Shown in pieces: positions 1-5,888 of a stretch of DNA of 5,936 nucleotides. The DNA comes from an uncultured Spirochaetaceae bacterium (GTDB lineage Bacteria; Spirochaetota; Spirochaetia; Sphaerochaetales; Sphaerochaetaceae), in NCBI GenBank assembly GCA_946414625.1, contig CAMKPI010000098.1:1-5936 (forward strand), read 5' to 3'. The position numbers and the translations under genes were made by a program. Under the pieces are notes generated by a model. It did not search any database, was not told the DNA's origin, and worked only from the letters and a program-made list of their open reading frames with translations. Each line of letters starts with the position of its first letter. Within the stretch, counting starts at the first letter, position 1.

Positions 1-620
1 ACCGGGACGTCCCCGAAGTCGTACTCGATCGGCTTCCCATAACAAAGAACAGTACTCGGGCAAAGCCGTCGCAGAGCCTCGTCCATCCCGGCGCACCATC
101 CCGCCCACGCATCCTTCTTCCGCGCGACGCCGACCGTGGACACGGCGACCACGCCGCCCGGCTCGATGCCGTCGAAGCAGAAACTGAATGTTTCCTCCTC
201 GGCCCAGCTCAAGGTTGGAATGACATCCAATCCTTCCCTCTGCATCATCTGCCCGATCATGCGGGAACGGTAGGTGTTCCAGATCTTCATCGCCATCGGC
301 ATATCGAGATACAGCGAGAAGTCCGGCGTCAGGACGCATTTGAAACGGGCGAGGCGCGGTATGGTCTGCCGGGGATTGCTCCAGATCCGCTCGAACTGGT
401 AATCGTCGATGAAGAAGTGGATGCCGCACTCGGTGTCCTCCTTTTCGCACTTGGCGTAATTGAAGCCCAAGAGCCGCTCCGGCACTGTATCCGTCTTTCG
501 GATAATCGGCATCTCGTATTGCCCCTCGGCCTGCATCGGATCGTAGTAATCAAAGTTTGTGGCCCGGTAGCTCCGCTCCCGTTCGCCGCCATAGTATTGA
601 CCGTATCTGAGTTCTCCCAT
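1..620 (-). CDS. DUF4417 family protein (3' end beyond the window)
   Basis: The frame stays open from an ATG at 620 to the left edge, giving 206 codons with no stop, so the C-terminus is missing. The family hallmarks I recognise are GFNYAKC near residues 52-58, GIHFFIDDYQFERIW at 66-80, a VLTPDFSLYLDMP block at 96-108, YRSR at 117-120, VIPTLSW at 133-139, FCFDGI at 147-152 and a VAVSTVGV strand at 158-165. These match the DUF4417 proteins common in Firmicutes mobile elements and phages; their biochemical role is unknown. The domain is nearly complete, so few residues should be missing. The start was chosen because AAGGAGGTGAT (core at 632-638) lies 11 bases before the ATG at 620. An in-frame ATG at 629 is only 2 bases from the GGAGG core and is less likely. 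A terminator-like hairpin just upstream separates it from the 92-residue gene. No signal peptide or membrane segment is seen. Confidence 0.88.
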   Translation of the reverse strand, partial: MGELRYGQYYGGERERSYRATNFDYYDPMQAEGQYEMPIIRKTDTVPERLLGFNYAKCEKEDTECGIHFFIDDYQFERIWSNPRQTIPRLARFKCVLTPDFSLYLDMPMAMKIWNTYRSRMIGQMMQREGLDVIPTLSWAEEETFSFCFDGIEPGGVVAVSTVGVARKKDAWAGWCAGMDEALRRLCPSTVLCYGKPIEYDFGDVP

Positions 621-650
621 ATCCGGCATCACCTCCTTGAAAATGGGTAG

Positions 651-684
651 AAGAAAAGCGCGACTATCTGGCCGCGCTTCTTTT
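651..684 (-). terminator. Terminator-like hairpin between the 92-residue gene and the DUF4417 gene
   Basis: On the minus strand, AGCGCG (673-678) pairs perfectly with CGCGCT (657-662) across a 10-base loop. The stem continues outward with A-T, G-T wobble and A-T pairs, one mismatch, then two more A-T pairs. The descending arm is T-rich (TTTTCTTCT), as in a Rho-independent terminator. It lies 9 bases after the stop at 694 and only about 13 bases before the Shine-Dalgarno of the DUF4417 gene. It could therefore end the amidoligase transcript, or act as an attenuator or RNA-stability element in the leader of the next gene. The plus-strand reading also has a TCTTTT tail, so it may work in both directions. 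Confidence 0.5.
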
Positions 685-693
685 GTCATCCGT

Positions 694-972
694 TCAAATA
701 TTCGAGAGGCACCATTCCATCGCGTGGCCTCCGTCCTTGAAGACTTCCTCCGCTGCCTCGACCAAACCGATGCGGCACTCGACATCGCCCAGCCCGGTTT
801 CCTGCGGTGTCTCGACCAACTCGTAGACCGCTGCATGATATCCGAACCTCTCGCAGCCGACCACAAGGACATTCTCACCGTATCTGAGGACCGCGCCCAT
901 CGCCGCATGTCCTTCCAACGCAAGGTTCTCCATCGTCGTGGTCTTGCTCCATTTCGTCTCAGGCTTCCTCAT
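694..972 (-). CDS. Conserved-looking 92-residue protein of unknown function
   Basis: I do not recognise this family. The protein is small and probably soluble, with no signal peptide or membrane helix. It has a basic N-terminus (MRKPETKWSK), then a region that looks like alternating beta strands, with YGENVLVVGCERF at 31-43 and YHAAVYELVET at 45-55. An acidic helix follows at about 68-80, and the chain ends in GGHAMEWCLSNI. The start at 972 is supported by AAGGGAGA (981-988) 8 bases upstream. A later ATG at 933 has no well-placed ribosome binding site. The gene overlaps the end of the cyclotransferase gene by 14 bases, so the two are probably translationally coupled. The open frame continues upstream to 1107, but there it is only the shadow of the cyclotransferase. 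Placement suggests a partner of the amidoligase and cyclotransferase genes; that is inference. Confidence 0.75.
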   Translation of the reverse strand: MRKPETKWSKTTTMENLALEGHAAMGAVLRYGENVLVVGCERFGYHAAVYELVETPQETGLGDVECRIGLVEAAEEVFKDGGHAMEWCLSNI

Positions 973-1453
973 CGTCAAAATCTCCCTTGGCATTGCTGAA
1001 ATCCAGAGCCTCCGCAAGGATTTCCATATCGAAGCCGAAAAGCCGGTAGGCGTTTGCCAGCACTCCGTAATAGTAATGGCTCGGGAGCCCCAACGTGCGC
1101 TCCTCATGCATGATATAGGCCATTCCTTTGCACTTGCCGTTTTTCGGCGACCACGAGGCGTTTACGGCGGCGACGTCGGCAACCGTGACCGTCCGCTTGT
1201 AATAAAAAGTCGGGAAACCCTCGTAGCGGTCAAGCCGCTTCTCATCCGCCGCGCTGATTCGCCACAGAAGGACGGGAACGGTCCGCCCCTTCTCCTTCTC
1301 GATGGTTGCGTATTTCCCCGTCAGCGAGCCCTTGAACATCAGCCGCCAGTTCTGCAGGATACCCGCGCCGAGGAACTCGGCATCCGGGCATCGCCCCTCC
1401 ATCTGCGGGAAATCCATGTTGCTCCCGTAGGCAATGTAAATCTTTCCTTTCAT
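959..1453 (-). CDS. Gamma-glutamylcyclotransferase-like (AIG2/GGCT fold) protein
   Basis: The predicted cytosolic enzyme has 164 residues, normal for this fold. Family members release 5-oxoproline from gamma-glutamyl amines or peptides, or remove a gamma-glutamyl protecting group. Visible hallmarks are the N-terminal strand with the substrate-binding YGSN loop (residues 9-12), LLWRIS at 62-67, and LDRYEGFP at 74-81, whose Glu78 is in the position of the usual catalytic acid. YYKR follows at 84-87 and GMAYIM at 110-115. The C-terminal helical segment contains a YYYG and YRLFGFD stretch and ends in an acidic tail. The ATG at 1453 has AAAGGGG (1464-1470) 10 bases upstream. A TTG at 1462 is too close to that site. 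It lies 87 bases after the amidoligase gene and overlaps the next gene, so it fits one operon. The substrate is unknown; a role as trimming or releasing enzyme for the amidoligase product is inference. Confidence 0.88.
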   Translation of the reverse strand: MKGKIYIAYGSNMDFPQMEGRCPDAEFLGAGILQNWRLMFKGSLTGKYATIEKEKGRTVPVLLWRISAADEKRLDRYEGFPTFYYKRTVTVADVAAVNASWSPKNGKCKGMAYIMHEERTLGLPSHYYYGVLANAYRLFGFDMEILAEALDFSNAKGDFDDEEA

Positions 1454-1495
1454 CGCTACCAATCCCCTTTCTGATTCCGAAGGAACATCCCTTCT

Positions 1496-1530
1496 ACCAC
1501 CCCAAGCCCGCCTTCCGGCGGGTTCGTGGT
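1496..1530 (-). other. Intergenic stem-loop with a GNRA-type tetraloop between amidoligase and cyclotransferase
   Basis: In the minus-strand RNA, CCCGCC and GGCGGG form a perfect 6-pair stem closed by a GGAA loop (1507-1522). A second perfect 5-pair stem, ACCAC with GTGGT (1526-1530 with 1496-1500), encloses it across an asymmetric internal loop. It begins 10 bases after the amidoligase stop. No T-run follows, so it is unlikely to be an efficient intrinsic terminator. It may protect or process the mRNA, or adjust expression of the two neighbouring genes. Confidence 0.45.
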
Positions 1531-1540
1531 GTCTTCCGGC

Positions 1541-2497
<957 letters not shown>

Positions 2498-2517
2498 CTT
2501 GAAATCCTCCTTCTTTC

Positions 2518-2533
2518 GCGCCTCGGTAGGCGC
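2518..2533 (-). repeat. GC-rich hairpin in the amidoligase leader
   Basis: GCGCCT and AGGCGC form a perfect 6-pair inverted repeat around a 4-base loop (2524-2527). It ends 5 bases before the AAGGAGG ribosome binding site at 2506-2512. No T-run follows, so it is not a standard terminator. It could affect translation of the amidoligase or stabilise its mRNA. Confidence 0.4.
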
Positions 2534-2548
2534 TGTGTTCTTTGGGTA

Positions 2549-2582
2549 GTGTATTAATCACTCTTTTGAGAAGGATTATCAA
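2549..2582 (-). promoter_or_regulatory. Candidate promoter or operator element, copy A (before amidoligase)
   Basis: The gap between the coiled-coil gene and the amidoligase is AT-richer than its surroundings. On the minus strand it contains TTGATA, then TCCT, AGAGTGAT and ATACAC at fixed spacings. The same pattern occurs at 4070-4103 before the gene at 3238-4026, with 23 of 34 positions identical by my hand alignment without gaps. Copy A ends 51 bases before the amidoligase ATG. TTGATA resembles a -35 box, but the distance to an ATA-containing -10 candidate is about 20 bases, longer than the usual 17. It may therefore be a regulator site or a non-standard promoter. Confidence 0.45.
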
Positions 2583-2591
2583 GTTATTTTT

Positions 2592-2601
2592 GTGTATACA
2601 C
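2592..2601. repeat. Perfect 10-base palindrome GTGTATACAC
   Basis: This perfect palindrome lies just after the stop of the coiled-coil gene and 9 bases upstream of regulatory element copy A. Short palindromes of this kind can be operator half-site pairs. It has no copy at the equivalent place near element B, so any role is speculative. Confidence 0.2.
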
Positions 2602-2607
2602 GACATT

Positions 2608-2793
2608 TCAAAGCCCATTTTCCCGCTGCAAACGCTCTGCTTCATTCCACCGCCTGTCCATTTCAAGCATGAGGTCGCGGTTTTGCCTGACAAGCCGCTG
2701 CTTCGTCTCCGAATCCTTTGTTTCGTGAAGCGCACGCCTGTTTTCCGTCAGCTTTGTTTCCAGCTCTTTGTAGGTCATCGCCTTGATATTCAA
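2608..2793 (-). CDS. Small predicted coiled-coil protein, TTG start
   Basis: The product is 61 residues, highly charged and helical in appearance, without glycine or proline until near the C-terminus (RENGL). MTYKELETKLTENRRALHE is followed by a short TKDSET linker, then QRLVRQNRDLMLEMDRRW and an acidic/basic tail. Hydrophobic residues recur at about heptad spacing, suggesting a two-helix coiled coil. The first codon is TTG, chosen because GGAGG (2802-2806) lies 8 bases upstream. The first in-frame ATG, at 2778, has no comparable site and would give 56 residues. I do not recognise a named family, though short proteins of this type occur beside DUF5049 genes in Firmicutes elements. It starts 54 bases after the DUF5049 stop and ends about 110 bases before the amidoligase gene. 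Confidence 0.65.
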   Translation of the reverse strand: MNIKAMTYKELETKLTENRRALHETKDSETKQRLVRQNRDLMLEMDRRWNEAERLQRENGL

Positions 2794-2847
2794 AGTCCCC
2801 GCCTCCGTTCATCGGAATATGCTCTCCACCATCTGTATGGATTATCA

Positions 2848-3027
2848 TCACTCGTCTTGTCCCGTCAGGATGAATTTCACATACTCCGCTTTGTGGTCCT
2901 CGATGTACAGGACAAGGTCGAAATAGTCGCGCTCGTTGGCGAGCCGCTGAACCGTGTTGAGATCGAACATGTTTGTGAGCCCGCTGTCGCGGATGGCCAT
3001 GATCTGTTCGCGAATCTCGTCCGTCAT
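2848..3027 (-). CDS. DUF5049 family protein
   Basis: A 59-residue protein beginning MTDEIREQIMAIRDSG and containing TNMFDLNTVQRLA at 18-30, followed by FDLVLYIEDHKAEYVKFIL at 36-54. This pattern (helix, T/N-MFD motif, then a helix ending in YV-FIL) matches DUF5049, a small family of unknown function in Firmicutes mobile elements and phages. Its ATG overlaps the TGA of the DUF4314 gene in an ATGA arrangement, and only a weak GGTGAG site precedes it, so translation probably depends on coupling to DUF4314. No membrane segment is seen. It is short enough to be missed by automated gene calling. Confidence 0.82.
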   Translation of the reverse strand: MTDEIREQIMAIRDSGLTNMFDLNTVQRLANERDYFDLVLYIEDHKAEYVKFILTGQDE

Positions 3028-3254
3028 TTCGTCTCACCGACCTTTCGGAAGGAATCCACGCCGGGGATAAGGTTCAGGCCGCTGCCGTTCTGCCATTGCA
3101 TCACCAGCTGGCCGATATCGTCCACGGCGATGACCTCGCCAATCGTGCCGACGGGCGGCGCCTGCTTATCGTCCATCGCGAGAAGCTCGACCTTCGTTCC
3201 CGCCGGGTACTCCTTTCGGAGCATCTCGATCTGTTCCTTATTCGGAAACCGCAT
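3024..3254 (-). CDS. DUF4314 family protein
   Basis: A 76-residue protein with the DUF4314 pattern: MRFPNKEQIEMLRKEYPAG at the N-terminus, VELLAMDD at 22-29, APPVGTIGEVIAVDDIGQL at 32-50 and the strand VMQWQNGSGLNLIPG at 51-65. The glycine-rich turns and alternating strands suggest a small SH3-like barrel, which is inference. The family is frequent in conjugative elements and its function is unknown. The start at 3254 is preferred because AAGGAGG (3264-3270) lies 9 bases upstream. The earlier in-frame ATG at 3281 would place this ribosome binding site inside the coding sequence. The gene overlaps the end of its upstream neighbour by 17 bases and the start of DUF5049 by 4 bases. Confidence 0.87.
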   Translation of the reverse strand: MRFPNKEQIEMLRKEYPAGTKVELLAMDDKQAPPVGTIGEVIAVDDIGQLVMQWQNGSGLNLIPGVDSFRKVGETK

Positions 3255-4026
3255 CGCCCGTTGCCTCCTTTTTCTTTCCATCCCGGAACGCCCCGTTCCC
3301 CGAAAGGTTCCGAAGGAGCGTCTTCCGTGTTTCCTTGTACTCCGCGCCGATGAAGCCGAGGCGCAGGAGGAAGCAGCGGAACGCGTATTTCTCGTTTGCG
3401 ACCTCGCGCTCTTTCGCCGTGACGCGCTTTTGTGTTTTCGCCGTCCGGCAGAGCGCGGCGATGAGTTCCATCGCGGCCTTGGCTACCTCCGCGTCCGGCT
3501 GTGCTTCGAACCAGGGGAAGGAAATCTTCTCCGGCGTGAACATCATGGGAAGTGCGTCGACGCCGAGCGCCTTCTTGATCAGTCCCTCTTTGCTGGTTAC
3601 GAGGTTCTTGAGGTTCTGCCATGCCGCATCGTCGAATCCCTCCCAGGGCATCGAGATTGTCAGCCCCAAGGCATCGTCCTCCGCCATTTGGGGGCTGTTG
3701 CCCTCTGCCTCGGACTCGGCGGTCTGCTGTTCTTCCTCGGCATCCTGTTGCGGCGCGGCTTCCTCTTCATCTCCCTCGTGGCTTTGCGCTGCCGTAACGC
3801 TTGCCGCAAACCCGTGCTCCGCGAGTCCCGAAATGAGCTCCCTGATTTTCCCCTCGTCCGTGCGGTCATCGCAAACGAGCGTCCCCTCGCGATCGATGAT
3901 GAAGTAATCGAAGGCGTATGCGAAGGTCGGCACTCCGAGGTAACGATAATCCTCGCCAAGGATCTCGGCGACGGCTTTGGCGAGCGCCTTTCTCTGCGCC
4001 CCTGTAACGTTGAATCGAATCTTCAT
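3238..4026 (-). CDS. 'Virulence-related' family protein of Firmicutes mobile elements (function unknown)
   Basis: A 262-residue predicted cytosolic protein. I recognise the architecture of proteins annotated automatically as 'virulence protein' in Firmicutes conjugative elements; nothing here indicates a role in virulence. The N-terminal domain (1-75) starts MKIRFNVTGAQRKAL and contains GVPTFAYAFDYFIIDREG at 31-48. A very acidic, glutamine-rich linker (about 83-118) follows. A middle domain (about 119-205) contains LTISMPWEGF, a KKALGVDALP segment and ISFPWF. Residues 213-250 form a C-terminal module also found at the end of the amidoligase. The ATG at 4026 has AAAGGGGG 9 bases upstream. The gene follows a 101-base gap carrying regulatory element copy B and heads the DUF4314-DUF5049 cluster. 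A DNA- or protein-binding role is possible but unsupported. Confidence 0.82.
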   Translation of the reverse strand: MKIRFNVTGAQRKALAKAVAEILGEDYRYLGVPTFAYAFDYFIIDREGTLVCDDRTDEGKIRELISGLAEHGFAASVTAAQSHEGDEEEAAPQQDAEEEQQTAESEAEGNSPQMAEDDALGLTISMPWEGFDDAAWQNLKNLVTSKEGLIKKALGVDALPMMFTPEKISFPWFEAQPDAEVAKAAMELIAALCRTAKTQKRVTAKEREVANEKYAFRCFLLRLGFIGAEYKETRKTLLRNLSGNGAFRDGKKKEATGDAVSE

Positions 4027-4069
4027 GGTTGGTATCCCCCTTTGTTTTAGTGTGCGCCCGGTCGGGCAT

Positions 4070-4103
4070 GTCTATACATCACTCTAAAACGCAGGAATAG
4101 CAA
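4070..4103 (-). promoter_or_regulatory. Candidate promoter or operator element, copy B (before the 'virulence-related' gene)
   Basis: On the minus strand the element reads TTGCTA, then TCCT, AGAGTGAT, TATAGA and AC at the same spacings as copy A at 2549-2582. It ends 43 bases before the ATG at 4026, close to the 51 bases of copy A. TATAGA is a fair -10 candidate, but the spacing from TTGCTA is too long for a standard sigma-A promoter. It partly overlaps the inverted repeat at 4086-4110. Confidence 0.45.
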
Positions 4104-4110
4104 GCGTTTT
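4086..4110 (-). terminator. Inverted repeat after the methyltransferase gene, possible weak terminator
   Basis: On the minus strand AAAACGC and GCGTTTT form a perfect 7-pair stem around an 11-base loop (4093-4103), beginning 17 bases after the methyltransferase stop. Only three pairs are GC and the T-run lies inside the stem, so termination in the gene direction would be weak. It overlaps regulatory element copy B, so it could instead be a regulator-binding site. Confidence 0.35.
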
Positions 4111-4127
4111 CTGATGTTTTTCCCGGA

Positions 4128-5888
4128 TTATTTTTCAGCGGCAAAAAAGGCGATACCCGCGAGGACGAACCACACGCAGGGAAGCGCGACGCCGTTGCCC
4201 CACATCCGGTATTCGGCGCTGTCCTTATAAGGATTCTCCAGCCACTTCCGTATCTGCCTGTCGGTCTTCGATTTTTTTGCGGATCCCGTAGCTCTCCGGT
4301 GCATCTCGAACACATCCCGCCAGAAAGCCATCTCCTCCTCGGTCGGATTATCCGTACCGAGCCCCCTGCACCAGTCCGGCGGAAACCCCTGCAGAAGCGC
4401 GCACTCGGCGGGCATGAGCCGTCGGACGGAAAAAGCGGTCTGGTTCACGCTTATGGGGTCTTTGTAATCCCTTGCCATCAAGGTCGGGGCTGCTTCCTCT
4501 ATGGTCTCGGTGTAACCGCCAGCGGTCACGGCGTAGACCGGCTGGCGACCGGTTTTCTCATCTCTTTCCGCCGCAACGATGGCCACGCCGCCCTGGTTCG
4601 AGTCCGGCATGTTGCCGCCCGTATCCAGACTGCGCGAGAGATCCGTCTCGTACACGTTCTGCCTCGCGTTCCTCGTCCCCTCCGAAGTCAGCCGCACATC
4701 CACTGTGCTGACGATGGCGATCCCGCCCTGCCCGCAGTCCGGGTTCCCGCCGTTCGCGTCGAGCGTCCTTGCCGTCCCCGCCTCATAGATACCGGCTTTG
4801 GGGTTCTTCGAGAGCATGGCCTTGGATTTATACGAGGAAATGCCATATGGCTGTACGACGCAGTGGAAGTTCTCCTTGTCCGGCATCCGCTGTTGCCCTC
4901 CTGCGTTGCTGGCCGTCAGCGTCCCCGCCACATTGCCTCCATCCCAGTACTTGGAATCCCCGAGCACCAACGGCTGGTTGTTGCCGCCCGACCCGTAAGT
5001 ATGCGAAACCGTGGGCGCGACAGAAAGCGGCCCGTTATAACGGGAATCCTGGCTGTGGTTCTCGAAAACAATCGGCGGATGCTCCGACTGGGCGCGGAGA
5101 GTGTTCGTCCTCTCCTCCGTCACATCCATCCGTCTGCCGCCCTGGTCGTTGAGGCAGTCCTTCAGATATCCGCCTGCCGCTCCAGCGCAATCCGAAGCGG
5201 CTCGGGCAGCGTCTTGCCACGCGCGGAAGCGCGCCGCAGAATACCCCGACAAGCCCTCTGACTCAAATAGTACTTTTCCGGCACATCCGCCATCAAAGTC
5301 CGCGACAAGGTATATACGGCGGCGTCGCTGAGCGACTCCGAAATATTGCGCGTCAAGAACGCGGTAAGCGACGCTCCATCCGTCTCCCAGCAGAACGTCT
5401 GCGAGCGGCCAGCCCGTTTCAGGCATAGGCACCTCGGGCGCTTCCGGCTCCGCGATGCGGACGATTTCCGTGAGGACGCTCTGGAAGTCCCGCCCGTTTG
5501 CAGACGAGAATGCTCCGACCACATTTTCCCAAACAATGAACCTTGGACACTTTCCATCGGTGGCACACCTCATTTCCTTGATGACCCTGATTGCCTCGAA
5601 GAAGAGCGAGGACTGCTCCCCGTGGAGTCCCGTGCGCTTTCCGGCAATGCTCAGATTGGTGCACGGGCTGCCGAAAGTGACGATGTCCACCGGCTCAATC
5701 CCAGCCCCGTCGAGGGTTTTAATGTCGCCCAGGTGTTTCACCTGCGGCAGGCGCTTCGTAGTCACGCGGATGGGGAACGGTTCGATTTCCGAAGCCCACC
5801 TCGGCTCGATTCCCGCAAGAATTCCGCCCAGGGGAAAGCCGCCGCTGCCGTCGAAGAGACTGCCCAGTGTCAGTTTCCTATTCTCCAT
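4128..5888 (-). CDS. C5-cytosine DNA methyltransferase with enlarged repeat-bearing target-recognition region
   Basis: A 586-residue enzyme predicted to transfer a methyl group from S-adenosylmethionine to carbon 5 of cytosine in a specific DNA site. Conserved motifs appear in order: motif I LFDGSGGFPLGG (11-22), motif IV FGSPCTNLS (72-80) with catalytic Cys76, motif VI ENV (121-123), motif VIII QRRRR (187-191), motif IX RLMPAECALLQGFP (490-503) and motif X GNGVALPC (564-571). All key residues are present, so it should be active. Typical relatives have roughly 330-420 residues; the excess lies between motifs VIII and IX, where six related units occur at about 255-481. The ATG at 5888 is preceded by GGAGGGG (5896-5902) at 7-base spacing, so upstream in-frame ATGs at 5921 and 5915 are unlikely starts. 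It overlaps the tail of the upstream gene by 11 bases. No restriction endonuclease is visible beside it, so it appears to be an orphan enzyme, possibly protecting the element from host restriction. Confidence 0.95.
   Translation of the reverse strand: MENRKLTLGSLFDGSGGFPLGGILAGIEPRWASEIEPFPIRVTTKRLPQVKHLGDIKTLDGAGIEPVDIVTFGSPCTNLSIAGKRTGLHGEQSSLFFEAIRVIKEMRCATDGKCPRFIVWENVVGAFSSANGRDFQSVLTEIVRIAEPEAPEVPMPETGWPLADVLLGDGWSVAYRVLDAQYFGVAQRRRRIYLVADFDGGCAGKVLFESEGLSGYSAARFRAWQDAARAASDCAGAAGGYLKDCLNDQGGRRMDVTEERTNTLRAQSEHPPIVFENHSQDSRYNGPLSVAPTVSHTYGSGGNNQPLVLGDSKYWDGGNVAGTLTASNAGGQQRMPDKENFHCVVQPYGISSYKSKAMLSKNPKAGIYEAGTARTLDANGGNPDCGQGGIAIVSTVDVRLTSEGTRNARQNVYETDLSRSLDTGGNMPDSNQGGVAIVAAERDEKTGRQPVYAVTAGGYTETIEEAAPTLMARDYKDPISVNQTAFSVRRLMPAECALLQGFPPDWCRGLGTDNPTEEEMAFWRDVFEMHRRATGSAKKSKTDRQIRKWLENPYKDSAEYRMWGNGVALPCVWFVLAGIAFFAAEK
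4446..5126 (-). repeat. Degenerate repeats in the methyltransferase target-recognition region
   Basis: Residues 255-481 contain six units built on a theme of (A/x)xTLxAxxGGxxxxxxxxxxV. Core sequences are TNTLRAQ (261-267), APTVSHTYGSGGNN (291-304), AGTLTASNAGGQQ (321-333), ARTLDANGGNPDCGQGG (373-389), SRSLDTGGNMPDSNQGG (418-434) and APTLMARDY (467-475). Units four and five are the closest pair, both ending QGG(I/V)AIV, and remain similar in DNA (4710-4787 and 4575-4652). This suggests tandem duplication inside the DNA-recognition part of the enzyme. Confidence 0.6.

Noticed and set aside
417..650. Small plus-strand frame within the DUF4417 gene
   Set aside because: It is antisense to the DUF4417 coding region, whose frame is conserved in motif content and open to the window edge.
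1478..1488. Short palindrome TTCCGAAGGAA before the cyclotransferase gene
   Set aside because: The stem would be 4 pairs with a 3-base loop and no T-run. It is too weak to claim as a terminator or operator.
2841..2857. Third partial match to the AGAGTGAT element (ATCACTCG on the plus strand)
   Set aside because: It lies at the DUF5049 stop codon, matches only seven bases, and lacks the TTGnTA and TCCT parts at the right spacing.
2542..4050. Plus-strand open frame of 502 codons across the 'virulence-related', DUF4314 and DUF5049 genes
   Set aside because: It spans four minus-strand genes and their gap, has no convincing domain, and its start lies in an intergenic region without a ribosome binding site. 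Its length follows from GC-rich codon bias on the opposite strand.
4446..5126. Possible CRISPR or simple tandem DNA repeat inside the methyltransferase gene
   Set aside because: The repeats are degenerate, vary in length, lie in frame within a coding sequence and are visible mainly in protein, so they are protein repeats and not a CRISPR array.
4299..5261. Plus-strand open frame of 320 codons within the methyltransferase gene
   Set aside because: It lies wholly antisense to a gene with all C5 methyltransferase motifs, and its translation shows no family features.
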